This document shows, in pieces, positions 1 to 8,561 of a DNA stretch of 64,000 nt. Source of the stretch: Nitrospira japonica (lineage in GTDB: Bacteria; Nitrospirota; Nitrospiria; Nitrospirales; Nitrospiraceae); the NCBI RefSeq assembly GCF_900169565.1, contig NZ_LT828648.1, positions 1,490,876-1,554,875 of the forward strand, given 5' to 3'. The position numbers were made by a program, and so were the translations under genes. Numbering within the stretch: position 1 is the first letter of the stretch; each line of letters opens with the position of its first letter. The notes under the pieces were generated by a model. That model did not search any database, was not told the DNA's origin, and saw nothing but the letters and a program-made list of their open reading frames with translations.

Positions 1-44
1 ACCGGTTACGGGCGTCTTCGTCGACGGTACGCAATGAGGTTGTC

Positions 45-1073
45 ATGAGCCATCCCTATCTCACCGCCGCACTTCCCGGGATCGGCGGACGCATCAGGGT
101 CGTCCCGGAGGATTTTCAGGTGGAAGAGATGCCTTTGTATCTTCCCTGCGGGGAAGGCGAGCATCTCTATATCAAGGTCGCCAAGCGATTACTGTCCACG
201 CCGGATCTGATTCGTCGACTCTCGTCGGTCTTGGGCGTCAAGGTGCAAGGCATTGGATCCGCCGGTCTCAAGGATGCACGGGCCGTCACGACTCAAATGC
301 TGTCTCTGCATGGCGTCACCGCGGAACGCGCGGCCGGGATCAAGATCGACGAACAGGTGTTGTCAGTGGAGATTCTGGGCCGGCACCGCAACCGGCTGCG
401 CCCCGGACATCATGCGGGGAACCGATTCCGACTGGTGATTCGGGATCTGGAAGACCACGCGCATCGGACGGTGCCGCTGGTGTTGCAGATACTCCAGGAG
501 CGGGGGGTGCCCAATTATTTCGGTCCGCAGCGGCAGGGCAGGCGCGGAGACAATTATCAGGTTGGGGCCGAACTCTTGGCGGACGAGGCCAGGCGCCGAA
601 AGATGAGCCGCGCCAAGCGCATGTGGTATCTGAACAGTCTCCAGTCTCACCTGTTCAATCAAATTCTGGCCCGGCGGGTCGATCGGTTGGACCGGGTGTT
701 CGCCGGCGATTGGGCAATGAAAACGGAGAACGGGGCGTGTTTTCCGGTCGAAAACGCCGAGCAGGAGCAGCCACGGGCGGATCGATTCGAGATCAGTCCG
801 ACGGGGATTCTGTTCGGCTCGCGTGTGTCCTGGGCGGATGGGGAGCCGGGAATAATTGAGCGGGAAGTGGTCAGCGAAAACGGCGCGACACCGGAGGGTC
901 TCACGGAAGCCGCCAAGGCCTGCGGATTTCGAGGCGAACGTCGGCCGTTGCGCGCGAAATTGGATCAGGTCGAGTGGGCTTTGGACGGCAACGTGTTGAC
1001 CTTGGGTTTTCCCCTTCCCCCGGGCGCGTACGCGACCAATGTGCTCCGGGAGCTCATGAAGACTCCCGAGTAA
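45..1073 (+). CDS. truD: tRNA pseudouridine(13) synthase TruD
   Basis: TruD converts uridine 13 of certain tRNAs to pseudouridine in the cytoplasm. The 342-residue product has the normal family length. The catalytic signature GLKD-ARAVTTQ is present near residue 77 (the Asp is the nucleophile). NYFGPQRQGRRGDN and the later NSLQSHLFNQIL, both typical of the family, are also present. The gene opens the window and nothing upstream can be judged. The next gene begins about 80 nt downstream on the same strand, so co-transcription with the TIGR00300-type gene is possible. Identification is secure. Confidence 0.95.
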   Translation: MSHPYLTAALPGIGGRIRVVPEDFQVEEMPLYLPCGEGEHLYIKVAKRLLSTPDLIRRLSSVLGVKVQGIGSAGLKDARAVTTQMLSLHGVTAERAAGIKIDEQVLSVEILGRHRNRLRPGHHAGNRFRLVIRDLEDHAHRTVPLVLQILQERGVPNYFGPQRQGRRGDNYQVGAELLADEARRRKMSRAKRMWYLNSLQSHLFNQILARRVDRLDRVFAGDWAMKTENGACFPVENAEQEQPRADRFEISPTGILFGSRVSWADGEPGIIEREVVSENGATPEGLTEAAKACGFRGERRPLRAKLDQVEWALDGNVLTLGFPLPPGAYATNVLRELMKTPE

Positions 1074-1156
1074 CGGGCATCCGCCTACCCCGCCGTGTAA
1101 CGGTTCCTCTCCTGCGCCGATTGGCCTCGCATGATAAAATCGATGAGAGACTTCGT

Positions 1157-2401
1157 ATGGCAGAAGCGCAGGAAACTGTCGTCCTCAAGGGCCACATCAT
1201 CGATTCGCTGATTCTGGCGAAAGTGCTGGATACGATTCTGATGATGGGCGGCACGTTCGATCTGCGCGATGTGTCGATCGGGAAAACCAGACAGGAGCCT
1301 TCCCTCGCACGCATTCTCGTGCGGGCCTCGTCCTCTCAGCTCTTGACCGACATTCTTCGCGCCGTCCAGCCTCATGGCGCCGCCGTCGAGCGTGAAACCG
1401 ACTGTCACTATGAGCCCGCTCCGACCGACGGGGTGTTCCCGGAAGACTTCTATGCCACGACGCACCTGCCGACCCAGGTGCGGTTGGAGGGCCGATGGCT
1501 GGATGTCGAGCGCATCGAGATGGATCTTGGGATCGTCGTGGATCCGAAGGCCGGGCGTGTTCGAGCGGCTCCGATGGGTGATGTGAGGCGGGGTGAACTG
1601 GTCGTGTGCGGCCGGTCCGGCGTCCGTGTGAGCCCGCTCCAACGTCCCCAGGAGCACGATGTCTTCAGCTTCATGGAGTCGCAGGTTTCAGCCGAGCGGC
1701 CGCACGGTCACATCATCGCCGACGTGGCCTCGCGGATGAAGATCCTGCGTGACCGAAGCCGGCAGGGACTTCCTGACAGCCACGTCCTGCTGGCGGGTGG
1801 GCCCGCCATCATTCATGCGGGAGGGAGAGAGGCCCTGACGTGGTTGATCGAGGCGGGCTTCATCCAGGTGCTGTTCTGCGGCAACGCCCTGGCGGCCCAC
1901 GACATGGAGGCGGACCTGTACGGCACCTCCTTGGGGTACGGCCTCTCGGCCGGCCGAGCCGTCCCGCACGGACATGAGCATCATTTGCGGACGATCAATC
2001 GCATACGCGCCATTGGCGGCATTGCCACCGCCGTCGAGCGCGGGGTGATCAAACAGGGAATCATGGCAGCGTGTGTTCGGCAAGGGGTGCAAATCGTCAT
2101 GGCCGGTACGATTCGCGATGACGGACCGTTGCCCGGGGTCATCACGGATTCGATTCGTGCACAGGCGGCGATGCGGGCGGCGATCCCAGGAGTCGGATTG
2201 GCGTTGCTCGTCGCGTCCACGCTTCACTCCGTCGCGACAGGCAACTTGTTGCCGGCCATGGTTCCGACGGTCTGCGTCGACGTGAATCCGGCCGTCCCCA
2301 CCAAGTTGGCCGACCGAGGGAGTTTTCAAGCCGTCGGGTTGGTCATGGATGCGGCCTCATTCCTTCGGGAACTCGCGCGCATCCTGGGTGCGGTGCTGTA
2401 A
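1157..2401 (+). CDS. TIGR00300/LOR-SDH family protein, archaeal-type ornithine cyclodeaminase-like
   Basis: The 414-residue product matches the conserved family (TIGR00300, 'LOR/SDH') that forms the C-terminal half of cyanobacterial AgrE/ArgZ and the stand-alone archaeal ornithine cyclodeaminase. Those enzymes use NAD(H) chemistry to turn ornithine into proline and ammonia. Visible family blocks are the N-terminal GHIIDSLILAKVLD, the central LLAGGPAIIHAGG nucleotide-binding-like segment and the C-terminal AGTIRDDGPLPGVITD. The frame is open further upstream (to 974), but that part overlaps truD, so the start was set at ATG 1157, which reads MAEAQETV. The gene sits 160 nt before an ArgZ-like guanidino hydrolase. 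Substrate is inferred from family and neighbour. Confidence 0.8.
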   Translation: MAEAQETVVLKGHIIDSLILAKVLDTILMMGGTFDLRDVSIGKTRQEPSLARILVRASSSQLLTDILRAVQPHGAAVERETDCHYEPAPTDGVFPEDFYATTHLPTQVRLEGRWLDVERIEMDLGIVVDPKAGRVRAAPMGDVRRGELVVCGRSGVRVSPLQRPQEHDVFSFMESQVSAERPHGHIIADVASRMKILRDRSRQGLPDSHVLLAGGPAIIHAGGREALTWLIEAGFIQVLFCGNALAAHDMEADLYGTSLGYGLSAGRAVPHGHEHHLRTINRIRAIGGIATAVERGVIKQGIMAACVRQGVQIVMAGTIRDDGPLPGVITDSIRAQAAMRAAIPGVGLALLVASTLHSVATGNLLPAMVPTVCVDVNPAVPTKLADRGSFQAVGLVMDAASFLRELARILGAVL

Positions 2402-2560
2402 GTCGAGCATCTTCCGCGAGCACCTTTGCGAGCACCTTCGATGGATGTCGCGGTACCTGTCAGGAAGACCCTGCGATGAGCCGATGCCGCTCAGACATTC
2501 GAATGACTGAGACCGGCGCATGAGGCACGAGATTGACCACAATTCGTACGGAGTCATGGG

Positions 2561-3361
2561 ATGAGCCGGCTATTGGTCTGTCCGCCGGACTACTTTGCCG
2601 TCGATTACGAGATCAATCCGTGGATGCACCGGTCCAACGTGGTCAACACAGAACGGGCGATCGCACAGTGGCATCGCCTCGTCCACGTATTGGAAACGGA
2701 GTTGGGCGCGACGCTCGAGCGGATGAAGCCGGTTTCGGGCCTGCCGGATCTCGTCTTCACCGCCAATGCCGGCGTGGTCTTCGAGGGGAAGGCTGTTCCA
2801 AGCCGGTTCCGGTATCCCGAGCGGCGGCCCGAAGAAACCCATTTCGAAGCCTGGTTCCGGGAGCACGGCTACGGCGTGACGACTCTGGATGAAGGGCTAT
2901 ACTTCGAAGGCGCCGGGGATCTTCTGGGTTTTCCCGACGGCTGGTTCGGGGGTTACCGGCAGCGGTCGGACATTCGCGCCTTTCCCGTCTTGAGCGATCT
3001 CTTCGGAAAAGAAATACTCCCGCTCGAATTGGTGGACGGTCGATTCTATCACCTGGACACCTGCTTCTGCCCGTTGAGCGGAGGAGAGTTGTTGTACTAC
3101 CCGCCTGCGTTCGACGACTATGGGCGAGCCACGATCAAGGAACGGCTCGATGGCAGGCGGCGGCTCGAGGTGCCGGAGGAGGAGGCGCTCAAGTTTGCCT
3201 GCAACGCGGTGTGCATTGGCCGGCAGGTGGTACTCCCCGAGAATTGTCCCAAGACCATGACCCTCCTGGAGTCTCAGGGCTATCAGCCTTATTCCCTCCC
3301 GCTGGACGAATTCATGAAGTCGGGCGGGTCTGCCAAATGCCTGACGTTGGCGCTCTCATGA
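2561..3361 (+). CDS. Arginine dihydrolase/amidinotransferase-superfamily enzyme (ArgZ-like)
   Basis: This 266-residue protein belongs to the guanidino-modifying (pentein) superfamily and most resembles the N-terminal half of cyanobacterial ArgZ/AgrE, which hydrolyses arginine to ornithine, CO2 and two ammonia. The catalytic set is visible: Asn69 in FTANAG, Glu116 in LYFEGAGD, His164 in FYHLDTCF and nucleophile Cys260 in GGSAKCLTL. These positions lie 2-4 residues from the ones I recall for ArgZ (N71, E118, H168, C264). The Asn is the residue reported to separate dihydrolases from deiminases. A GGAG sits 7 nt before the ATG. Together with the preceding gene it would make an arginine-to-proline route. 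A dimethylarginine hydrolase role is the main alternative. Confidence 0.8.
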   Translation: MSRLLVCPPDYFAVDYEINPWMHRSNVVNTERAIAQWHRLVHVLETELGATLERMKPVSGLPDLVFTANAGVVFEGKAVPSRFRYPERRPEETHFEAWFREHGYGVTTLDEGLYFEGAGDLLGFPDGWFGGYRQRSDIRAFPVLSDLFGKEILPLELVDGRFYHLDTCFCPLSGGELLYYPPAFDDYGRATIKERLDGRRRLEVPEEEALKFACNAVCIGRQVVLPENCPKTMTLLESQGYQPYSLPLDEFMKSGGSAKCLTLALS

Positions 3362-3406
3362 TACTCAGAAAGGCCGCGTGCTGCGTTCTCGAATCGCCCG
3401 ATACTC

Positions 3407-3778
3407 TTATTTCTTCCTGAGTAGAAACGCACCGTACAGCCCGGCGATGGCGATCGTCACGAGTTCGATCGTCAACAATAGGCGGCTGACGATGGCGTCA
3501 GGGGCCGGAGGATCAAGCATGAATCGAAGCCCGAGAAATTCCGGTTCCTGCGAAGGAGGGGCTTCCCAGGGAGGAAAGATCACGGCCAGGATGAGAGCGG
3601 CCACCATGCTATACAGGGCACGAAGATTCAAGGATTCCGGTGTATCTTGAGGCGCGACCGGCTTGGCCGCCGCCGGCGGCTGATCCTGAAATGAATAGGC
3701 ATCGAGACGCTGGCCGCATTGCGTGCAATACCGGTTCAGCTCCGGGAGTTCTCGACGGCAGGATGGACAGAGTTTCAT
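3407..3778 (-). CDS. Zinc-ribbon membrane protein of unknown function
   Basis: The 123-residue protein starts with a zinc ribbon: MKLCPSCRRELP followed by YCTQCGQRL gives Cys4, Cys7, Cys18 and Cys21. A Pro/Ala-rich linker follows, then a hydrophobic segment (about residues 54-70) and a second one (about 100-118) ending in the positively charged LLRKK tail. It is probably an inner-membrane protein with its ribbon in the cytoplasm. It is transcribed toward the end of the ArgZ-like gene. No function can be assigned from sequence. The two CxxC pairs and the clean start make a real gene likely. Confidence 0.75.
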   Translation of the reverse strand: MKLCPSCRRELPELNRYCTQCGQRLDAYSFQDQPPAAAKPVAPQDTPESLNLRALYSMVAALILAVIFPPWEAPPSQEPEFLGLRFMLDPPAPDAIVSRLLLTIELVTIAIAGLYGAFLLRKK

Positions 3779-3851
3779 AGGCGATTGCCGTGGCAGGCTA
3801 CACGGAATCGCGGCAATTTTCCAGATGGCAGATTCCTGGAAACCTCGCCCG

Positions 3852-4553
3852 TCAGAAATGAAAGCTGACGCCGAGGCTGAGGTTCAATGCTCCATAGTTG
3901 GCCTTGAATGCGAACGGATCCGCGGCGGGATTGTTATCGTTCGATGAGTAGTTCATTCTGGCCCAATGATACTGGGCCTCGCCGAACAGCGCCCATTTGC
4001 GGGTGAGGTAGTAGCGGCCTCCTCCTTCCACGTTGAGGCCGATGTTCGTCGCCGACTGCCCGGGAGGAGCGGTCGGACCGGTCAGTTTTCCGAAGAACAG
4101 CGCCGGTCCCACGCCGACGTAAGGCTGAAAACGGTATTTCGGGTATCGGAACATGAGCGTCGCCACATCCCAGATGATCATGCGTTGATAGACGCCGGAG
4201 AACGTTCCCAGGTTGGCTGTTCCGCCGGGACCGCTGAGCGTCAATGGTCCCTGCTTGATGTGGGGGTTGGCAAAGGACACGCCGGTCTCGACGCCGATCC
4301 AACGCGCTTTCGAGAAATAATGACCGAGCTTGGCTCCCAGCATGATCGAGTTCTTCAACGCCTGGTCCGAGTCGATGGTGAGGCCTCCGATGCCGTTCTG
4401 TGTGACTTCGCCGTTGCTCAGGGGTTGTGGGAACGTCATCCCGACCTGGCCGCCGACGTAGGTCTCCGCCCGCAGGGAAGTCGTCAGTGCGAACGTGCAG
4501 CTCAGAATCGTCGCCAATCCGATCGGCCAACTGCTCAGTCGTATGATGCGCAT
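3852..4553 (-). CDS. Outer-membrane beta-barrel protein
   Basis: The product is a 233-residue porin-like protein. A signal peptide precedes the mature ETYVGGQVG. Alternating aromatic/polar strands follow, and the C-terminal strand LNLSLGVSFHF ends in Phe, the usual barrel assembly signature of outer-membrane proteins. The open frame reaches to 4760, but ATG 4553 (MRIIRLSS...) places the signal peptide at the N-terminus and was chosen. The sequence resembles the OmpA/OmpW-like 'outer membrane beta-barrel' group without a peptidoglycan-binding domain. Ligand or transport role is unknown. Confidence 0.8.
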   Translation of the reverse strand: MRIIRLSSWPIGLATILSCTFALTTSLRAETYVGGQVGMTFPQPLSNGEVTQNGIGGLTIDSDQALKNSIMLGAKLGHYFSKARWIGVETGVSFANPHIKQGPLTLSGPGGTANLGTFSGVYQRMIIWDVATLMFRYPKYRFQPYVGVGPALFFGKLTGPTAPPGQSATNIGLNVEGGGRYYLTRKWALFGEAQYHWARMNYSSNDNNPAADPFAFKANYGALNLSLGVSFHF

Positions 4554-4863
4554 GTGTCGGTTCCTCGCTGGCTTTGTGTAGTTCGGGGATATCCTATCGG
4601 TCGATCGGATTCCCGCGAAGACAATTGTGAAATCCAGGAGAGGGTGAGCAAGCCATGTGCCATCTGCCTGCGACCCAAGGGCCTGAATATGCGCCGATCG
4701 GGTCGACTCATCTTTCCGCACTGTCTGTTTCGTCACTCTGATTGTACGGGTTGTGAACACTCGTCGATTGACAGCGGAAAGAGCGGATTTCTATAATCGG
4801 CTTCCACCAACGTGCGGCTGCCCGAATCAGCGCAGGGCAGCTCCGACCTGAAATCTAGTCACC

Positions 4864-5880
4864 ATGCCAATCACACGTATCGGAGTCATCGGTGCCGGAG
4901 CCTGGGGAACTGCCCTCGCCAAGCATTTGGCCGAGAAAGGGCTGCTCGTACGGCTATGGGCCTATGAACGGGAGGTCGTCGAGTCGATTCGCGCGTCACG
5001 CGAAAACCGGCTCTTTCTTCCCGGTGTGATGTTGCCGCGGTCGTTGGCCGTCACCAATATTCTGGGAGAGGCGGTGCAGGATTGCGACGGCCTCCTGTTC
5101 GCCGTTCCGTCGCATGTCGCCCGTCCCGTGTTGCGAGAGATGGCTCCGCTTCTTTCTTCGGGCATTCCGGTCATCAGCGCGACCAAAGGGGTGGAAGAAG
5201 ATTCACTTCAGTTGATATCCCAGATCATGGACGACGTGCTTCCCCGGCATATGCGTGACCGAATTCTGGTCCTCTCAGGACCGAGTTTTGCCGCAGAGGT
5301 GAGCCAAGGCCAGCCGACCGCGCTGTGCCTGGCCGGCCGCGACGGTGAACTGGCTGCCGCCTTTCAAGCCGCGTGCATGACCTCGGCGTTGCGGATTTAT
5401 GCCGACAGCGATCTCATCGGAGTCCAACTGGGCGGCGCGCTCAAGAACGTCATGGCGTTGGCCGCTGGAGTCGTCGACGGCCTGGGCCTCGGCCACAACA
5501 CGCGGGCGGCGCTGATTACCAGAGGCCTTGCCGAAATGGTCCGCCTCGGTACGGCGATGGGTGCGGATCCCAGAACCTTTTACGGCCTGTCCGGGGTCGG
5601 GGATTTGGTGCTGACCTGCACCGGAACTTTGAGTCGCAACCATACGGTCGGGGTCCGGTTGGGCAGGGGGGAAAAGCTGGAAACGGTGTTGAGCGGCATG
5701 CAGGCCGTGGCCGAAGGGGTCCGAACCGCAAGGGCCGCGCTCGGGCTCGCCCGCCGGTCGGGAGTCGAGATGCCCATCGTACAGGAAATCAACGCCGTGT
5801 TGTTCGATGGAAAGTCCTGTCGTCGCGCCGTGACCGATCTGATGGAACGTGGCGCAAAACCGGAGAAGGGCATCGCATGA
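4864..5880 (+). CDS. gpsA: NAD(P)-dependent glycerol-3-phosphate dehydrogenase
   Basis: GpsA reduces dihydroxyacetone phosphate to sn-glycerol-3-phosphate, the backbone for phospholipids, in the cytoplasm. The 338-residue length is typical. The N-terminal Rossmann motif IGVIGAGAWGTALA, the SATKGVE segment, the LSGPSFAAEV block and the GGALKNVMALAAGV catalytic-lysine region are all present. Its TGA stop overlaps the ATG of larB (ATGA), so the two are translationally coupled. No obvious Shine-Dalgarno sequence precedes the ATG. Assignment is secure. Confidence 0.96.
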   Translation: MPITRIGVIGAGAWGTALAKHLAEKGLLVRLWAYEREVVESIRASRENRLFLPGVMLPRSLAVTNILGEAVQDCDGLLFAVPSHVARPVLREMAPLLSSGIPVISATKGVEEDSLQLISQIMDDVLPRHMRDRILVLSGPSFAAEVSQGQPTALCLAGRDGELAAAFQAACMTSALRIYADSDLIGVQLGGALKNVMALAAGVVDGLGLGHNTRAALITRGLAEMVRLGTAMGADPRTFYGLSGVGDLVLTCTGTLSRNHTVGVRLGRGEKLETVLSGMQAVAEGVRTARAALGLARRSGVEMPIVQEINAVLFDGKSCRRAVTDLMERGAKPEKGIA

Positions 5881-6653
5881 CCAGGCAGACTCTCGAACGG
5901 ATGTTGGAGCGTGTCCGCCTCGGACGATTGTCGGTCCCGCAGGCCCTGGACCAACTTCGCTCCCTGCCGTTCGAGGACTTGGGCTTCGCCTCGCTCGACC
6001 ATCATCGGGCGATCCGGCAGGGATTTCCCGAGGTCATACTCTGCGAGGGAAAAACGCCGGCTCAGGTGAGAAGCATCGCCAAATCCCTGCTCAAGCATCA
6101 CCGGCCGTTCTTGGCGACAAGGGCGACCCCGGAGGTGGCCGCGGTCATCACCAGGCTGCACCGCCGGGCCCTCTATCACAAGGATGCCCGCGTCGTCGCC
6201 GTCCGTGATCCCGGCGTCCGGCCGGTTGGATTGGTGCTGGTCGTCACGGCGGGAACGTCGGATGTACCGGTCGCGGAAGAAGCCAAAATTACGGCGGAAA
6301 CCATGGGAAGCCGGGTCGAAACGCTCTATGACGTCGGCGTAGCCGGGATTCACCGGCTCCTGGATCGCCGCAGCCGCTTGCTGGCGGCGAGGGTGATCAT
6401 CGTGATCGCCGGCATGGACGGCGTGCTGCCGAGCGTCGTGGGCGGGCTCGTATCCTGTCCGGTCGTGGCGGTGCCGTCGAGCCGCGGCTATGGAGCCAGT
6501 TTCGGAGGAGTGGCGGCCTTGCTGACCATGCTGAATTCCTGTGCGGCGGGCGTCGGCGTGATGAACATCGACAATGGATTCGGCGCCGGATGTCTGGCGC
6601 ACCGGATCAATGTGCTTGGCACCGACGGTGATGACCCGGGCCGCGCCGGCTAA
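5877..6653 (+). CDS. larB: Nickel-pincer cofactor biosynthesis protein LarB
   Basis: LarB carboxylates nicotinic acid adenine dinucleotide and hydrolyses it to pyridinium-3,5-biscarboxylic acid mononucleotide, the first step to the nickel-pincer nucleotide cofactor. The 258-residue protein has the PurE-like C-terminal core: the VVTAGTSDVPVAEEA, DVGVAGIHRL, AGMDGVLPSVVGGL and VPSSRGYGASFGG blocks are all family hallmarks. The ATG at 5877 overlaps the gpsA stop. larC lies 700 nt downstream, separated by a gene on the other strand. LarE, the sulfur-inserting step, is not in this window. The stop overlaps the convergent neighbour by 4 nt. Confidence 0.93.
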   Translation: MTRQTLERMLERVRLGRLSVPQALDQLRSLPFEDLGFASLDHHRAIRQGFPEVILCEGKTPAQVRSIAKSLLKHHRPFLATRATPEVAAVITRLHRRALYHKDARVVAVRDPGVRPVGLVLVVTAGTSDVPVAEEAKITAETMGSRVETLYDVGVAGIHRLLDRRSRLLAARVIIVIAGMDGVLPSVVGGLVSCPVVAVPSSRGYGASFGGVAALLTMLNSCAAGVGVMNIDNGFGAGCLAHRINVLGTDGDDPGRAG

Positions 6654-7252
6654 CGCACCTCGATCGTTCCCCGCTTCGGCCAGGAGACCATGAGCGTTCT
6701 CGGCCCCTTCTCGCCGTTGGCCAGGAGCTTGGCACGCATCTCGTAATGATACAGGCCCGCACTGGCCGGCATCTTCTGGTGGTCCATCCCATCCCAGGTC
6801 AGGACGATGGGAAGCCGCGGAAACTCCGTGTGAGTGGCCGTGGGAATCTCATGATCGTCGAGCGGCTTGCGCGTGGAAATGAAGCGGATCGACGTCTTGG
6901 ACGGAGACGTCAGCAGCGATGAGATCTCGAGCAGGGTTGCGCCGTCCAAGTCCTTCGGGAGCTGCACCACGGCGGAGAATTCCAACTGGCCCGCCGATGC
7001 ATTGTACGGCGTCGGATTGATCTTGAACTCCAGGATCTTCAGATCCGGTTCCGGCCGCGGCGTCCGGGGAATTTTTGATTTCGCGAGGACCGGTCCCGAC
7101 GTGAGGAACAGGATCGCCAGAGAAAGGCAGAGCCAGCCACGAGCGCCACGGCTTGACACGCCGGTCTTTACGGTCTTCTCTGGGACAGGGAGCGACACCA
7201 ACATGCGGCTGTCTGACGGTTCACAGATTGTCGTGAGGCGGATGATTCGCAT
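6650..7252 (-). CDS. Secreted protein with a FlgD/Ig-like domain, unknown function
   Basis: The 200-residue product carries an N-terminal signal or anchor segment (GWLCLSLAILFLTSGPVLA, about residues 40-58) and a single beta-rich domain. The region PDLKILEFKINPTPYNASAGQLEFSAVVQLPKDLDGATLLEI and the later LTWDGMDHQKMPASAGLYHYEMRA resemble FlgD-type Ig folds, where a tryptophan-asp-gly core precedes a 'G.Y.y...a' strand. It is transcribed between larB and larC on the opposite strand. ATG 7204 (MLVSLPVP) is an alternative start. Periplasmic or surface location is inferred; function is unknown. Confidence 0.65.
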   Translation of the reverse strand: MRIIRLTTICEPSDSRMLVSLPVPEKTVKTGVSSRGARGWLCLSLAILFLTSGPVLAKSKIPRTPRPEPDLKILEFKINPTPYNASAGQLEFSAVVQLPKDLDGATLLEISSLLTSPSKTSIRFISTRKPLDDHEIPTATHTEFPRLPIVLTWDGMDHQKMPASAGLYHYEMRAKLLANGEKGPRTLMVSWPKRGTIEVR

Positions 7253-7358
7253 CCGTGGATAACATAGCGCTCCGTACCTGTCAATGCGCGCATTGCCGTT
7301 CCGGACGGCCTTGGGTAAGATGGCGCGCTTCTTTTCGCCGTGGCCTGTGAGGTAACCG

Positions 7359-8561
7359 ATGGGCGCGCACCTTCATTTCGATTGTTTCTCGGGAATCAGC
7401 GGCGACATGACGCTGGGCGCGCTGGTGGACGTGGGATTGCCCTTCGGCGATTTGGTGCGGGGACTCAAGCGGCTGGGTATTTCGGGATTTCAGTTGCGCC
7501 GCCGCCGAGTGCGGCGGGCCGCGCTCCATGCGACGAAGATCGACGTGGTGCTTCGCGCCGGCCTACGGGCGCCCCTGTCCCTGAAACAAATTCACACCGT
7601 CCTGTCGAAGAGCCGGCTGTCCGAACAGGTCAAATTGCAGAGCCGGACGGTGTTCGATCGGCTGGCAGAGGCCGAGAGCCGAGCCCATCGCGTTCCGAAA
7701 GCTCACGTGCATTTCCATGAAGTCTCCGTCCTGGATTCCTTCGTGGACATCGTCGGCAGCCTCATCGGCTGTGAAATTCTGAACGTCTCGCGAGTCACGG
7801 CGTCTCCCGTCAACGTAGGGAGCGGAACGCTTCAATCGGCTCACGGGATATTGCCGGCTCCGGGACCGGCCGTGGCGGTTCTTGCCGAGGGAATTCCGAT
7901 CTACAGCGCGGGGCCGCCGCGCGAGTTGGCGACTCCGACCGGGGTGGCGCTCTTGCGGAGCCTCACCACCGAGTTCGGTCCCATGCCGCTTCTCTCGCCC
8001 GACGCGGTTGGCTACGGCGCAGGTGACGCCAATCCCGAAGGCTGGCCAAACGTGCTGCGGGTGTTTCTCGCCTCGCCGAAGACTCGGCAGCCCCGTGAAC
8101 AGGATCGGGTCGTGCACATCGAAACCAATCTCGACGACGTGAATCCTCAAACGTATGAACACGTCGTGGAACGGCTCTTTCGGCGTCATGCGCTCGACGT
8201 GACGTTGACCCCCGTCATCATGAAGCGCGGACGGCCCGGGATCGTGCTCACCGTGCTGGCCGCTCCGGACCATGCACAGGCTGTCCTGGACGTGTTGTTC
8301 GAGGAGACCACCGCGCTCGGCGTCCGCGTGCAGGAGATCGCCAGGCAGGTTCTGCCCCGTCGATTCGTGACGGTGCAACTCCCCGGGGGCTCGGTTCGGG
8401 TCAAGGTGGCGGGTCTCGATGGAGGGCGCACCAAGGCCGCTCCCGAGTACCTGGATTGCAAACGCATCGCCGAACGGACCGGCCGTCCCGTAAAATCGAT
8501 CCTGGAAGAAGCAGCCACGGCGTATCGCCGGAGTCGCGCGAACAAGAAGGATCGCGCGTGA
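7359..8561 (+). CDS. larC: Nickel-pincer cofactor nickel insertase LarC
   Basis: LarC is the CTP-dependent cyclometallase that inserts nickel into the pincer nucleotide. The 400-residue protein opens with the diagnostic HFDCFSGISGDMTLGALVD and contains VHFHEVSVLDSFVDIVGS. Both halves that Lactobacillus joins by programmed frameshifting are here in one uninterrupted frame. Its TGA stop overlaps the GTG start of the following exchanger gene, which couples their translation. With larB nearby, cofactor synthesis is likely, although larE is not seen in the window. Confidence 0.93.
   Translation: MGAHLHFDCFSGISGDMTLGALVDVGLPFGDLVRGLKRLGISGFQLRRRRVRRAALHATKIDVVLRAGLRAPLSLKQIHTVLSKSRLSEQVKLQSRTVFDRLAEAESRAHRVPKAHVHFHEVSVLDSFVDIVGSLIGCEILNVSRVTASPVNVGSGTLQSAHGILPAPGPAVAVLAEGIPIYSAGPPRELATPTGVALLRSLTTEFGPMPLLSPDAVGYGAGDANPEGWPNVLRVFLASPKTRQPREQDRVVHIETNLDDVNPQTYEHVVERLFRRHALDVTLTPVIMKRGRPGIVLTVLAAPDHAQAVLDVLFEETTALGVRVQEIARQVLPRRFVTVQLPGGSVRVKVAGLDGGRTKAAPEYLDCKRIAERTGRPVKSILEEAATAYRRSRANKKDRA

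Noticed and set aside
2410-2440. Short direct repeat GCGAGCACCTT twice in a row
   Set aside because: Only two copies of 11 nt in a short gap. Too little to call a repeat element.
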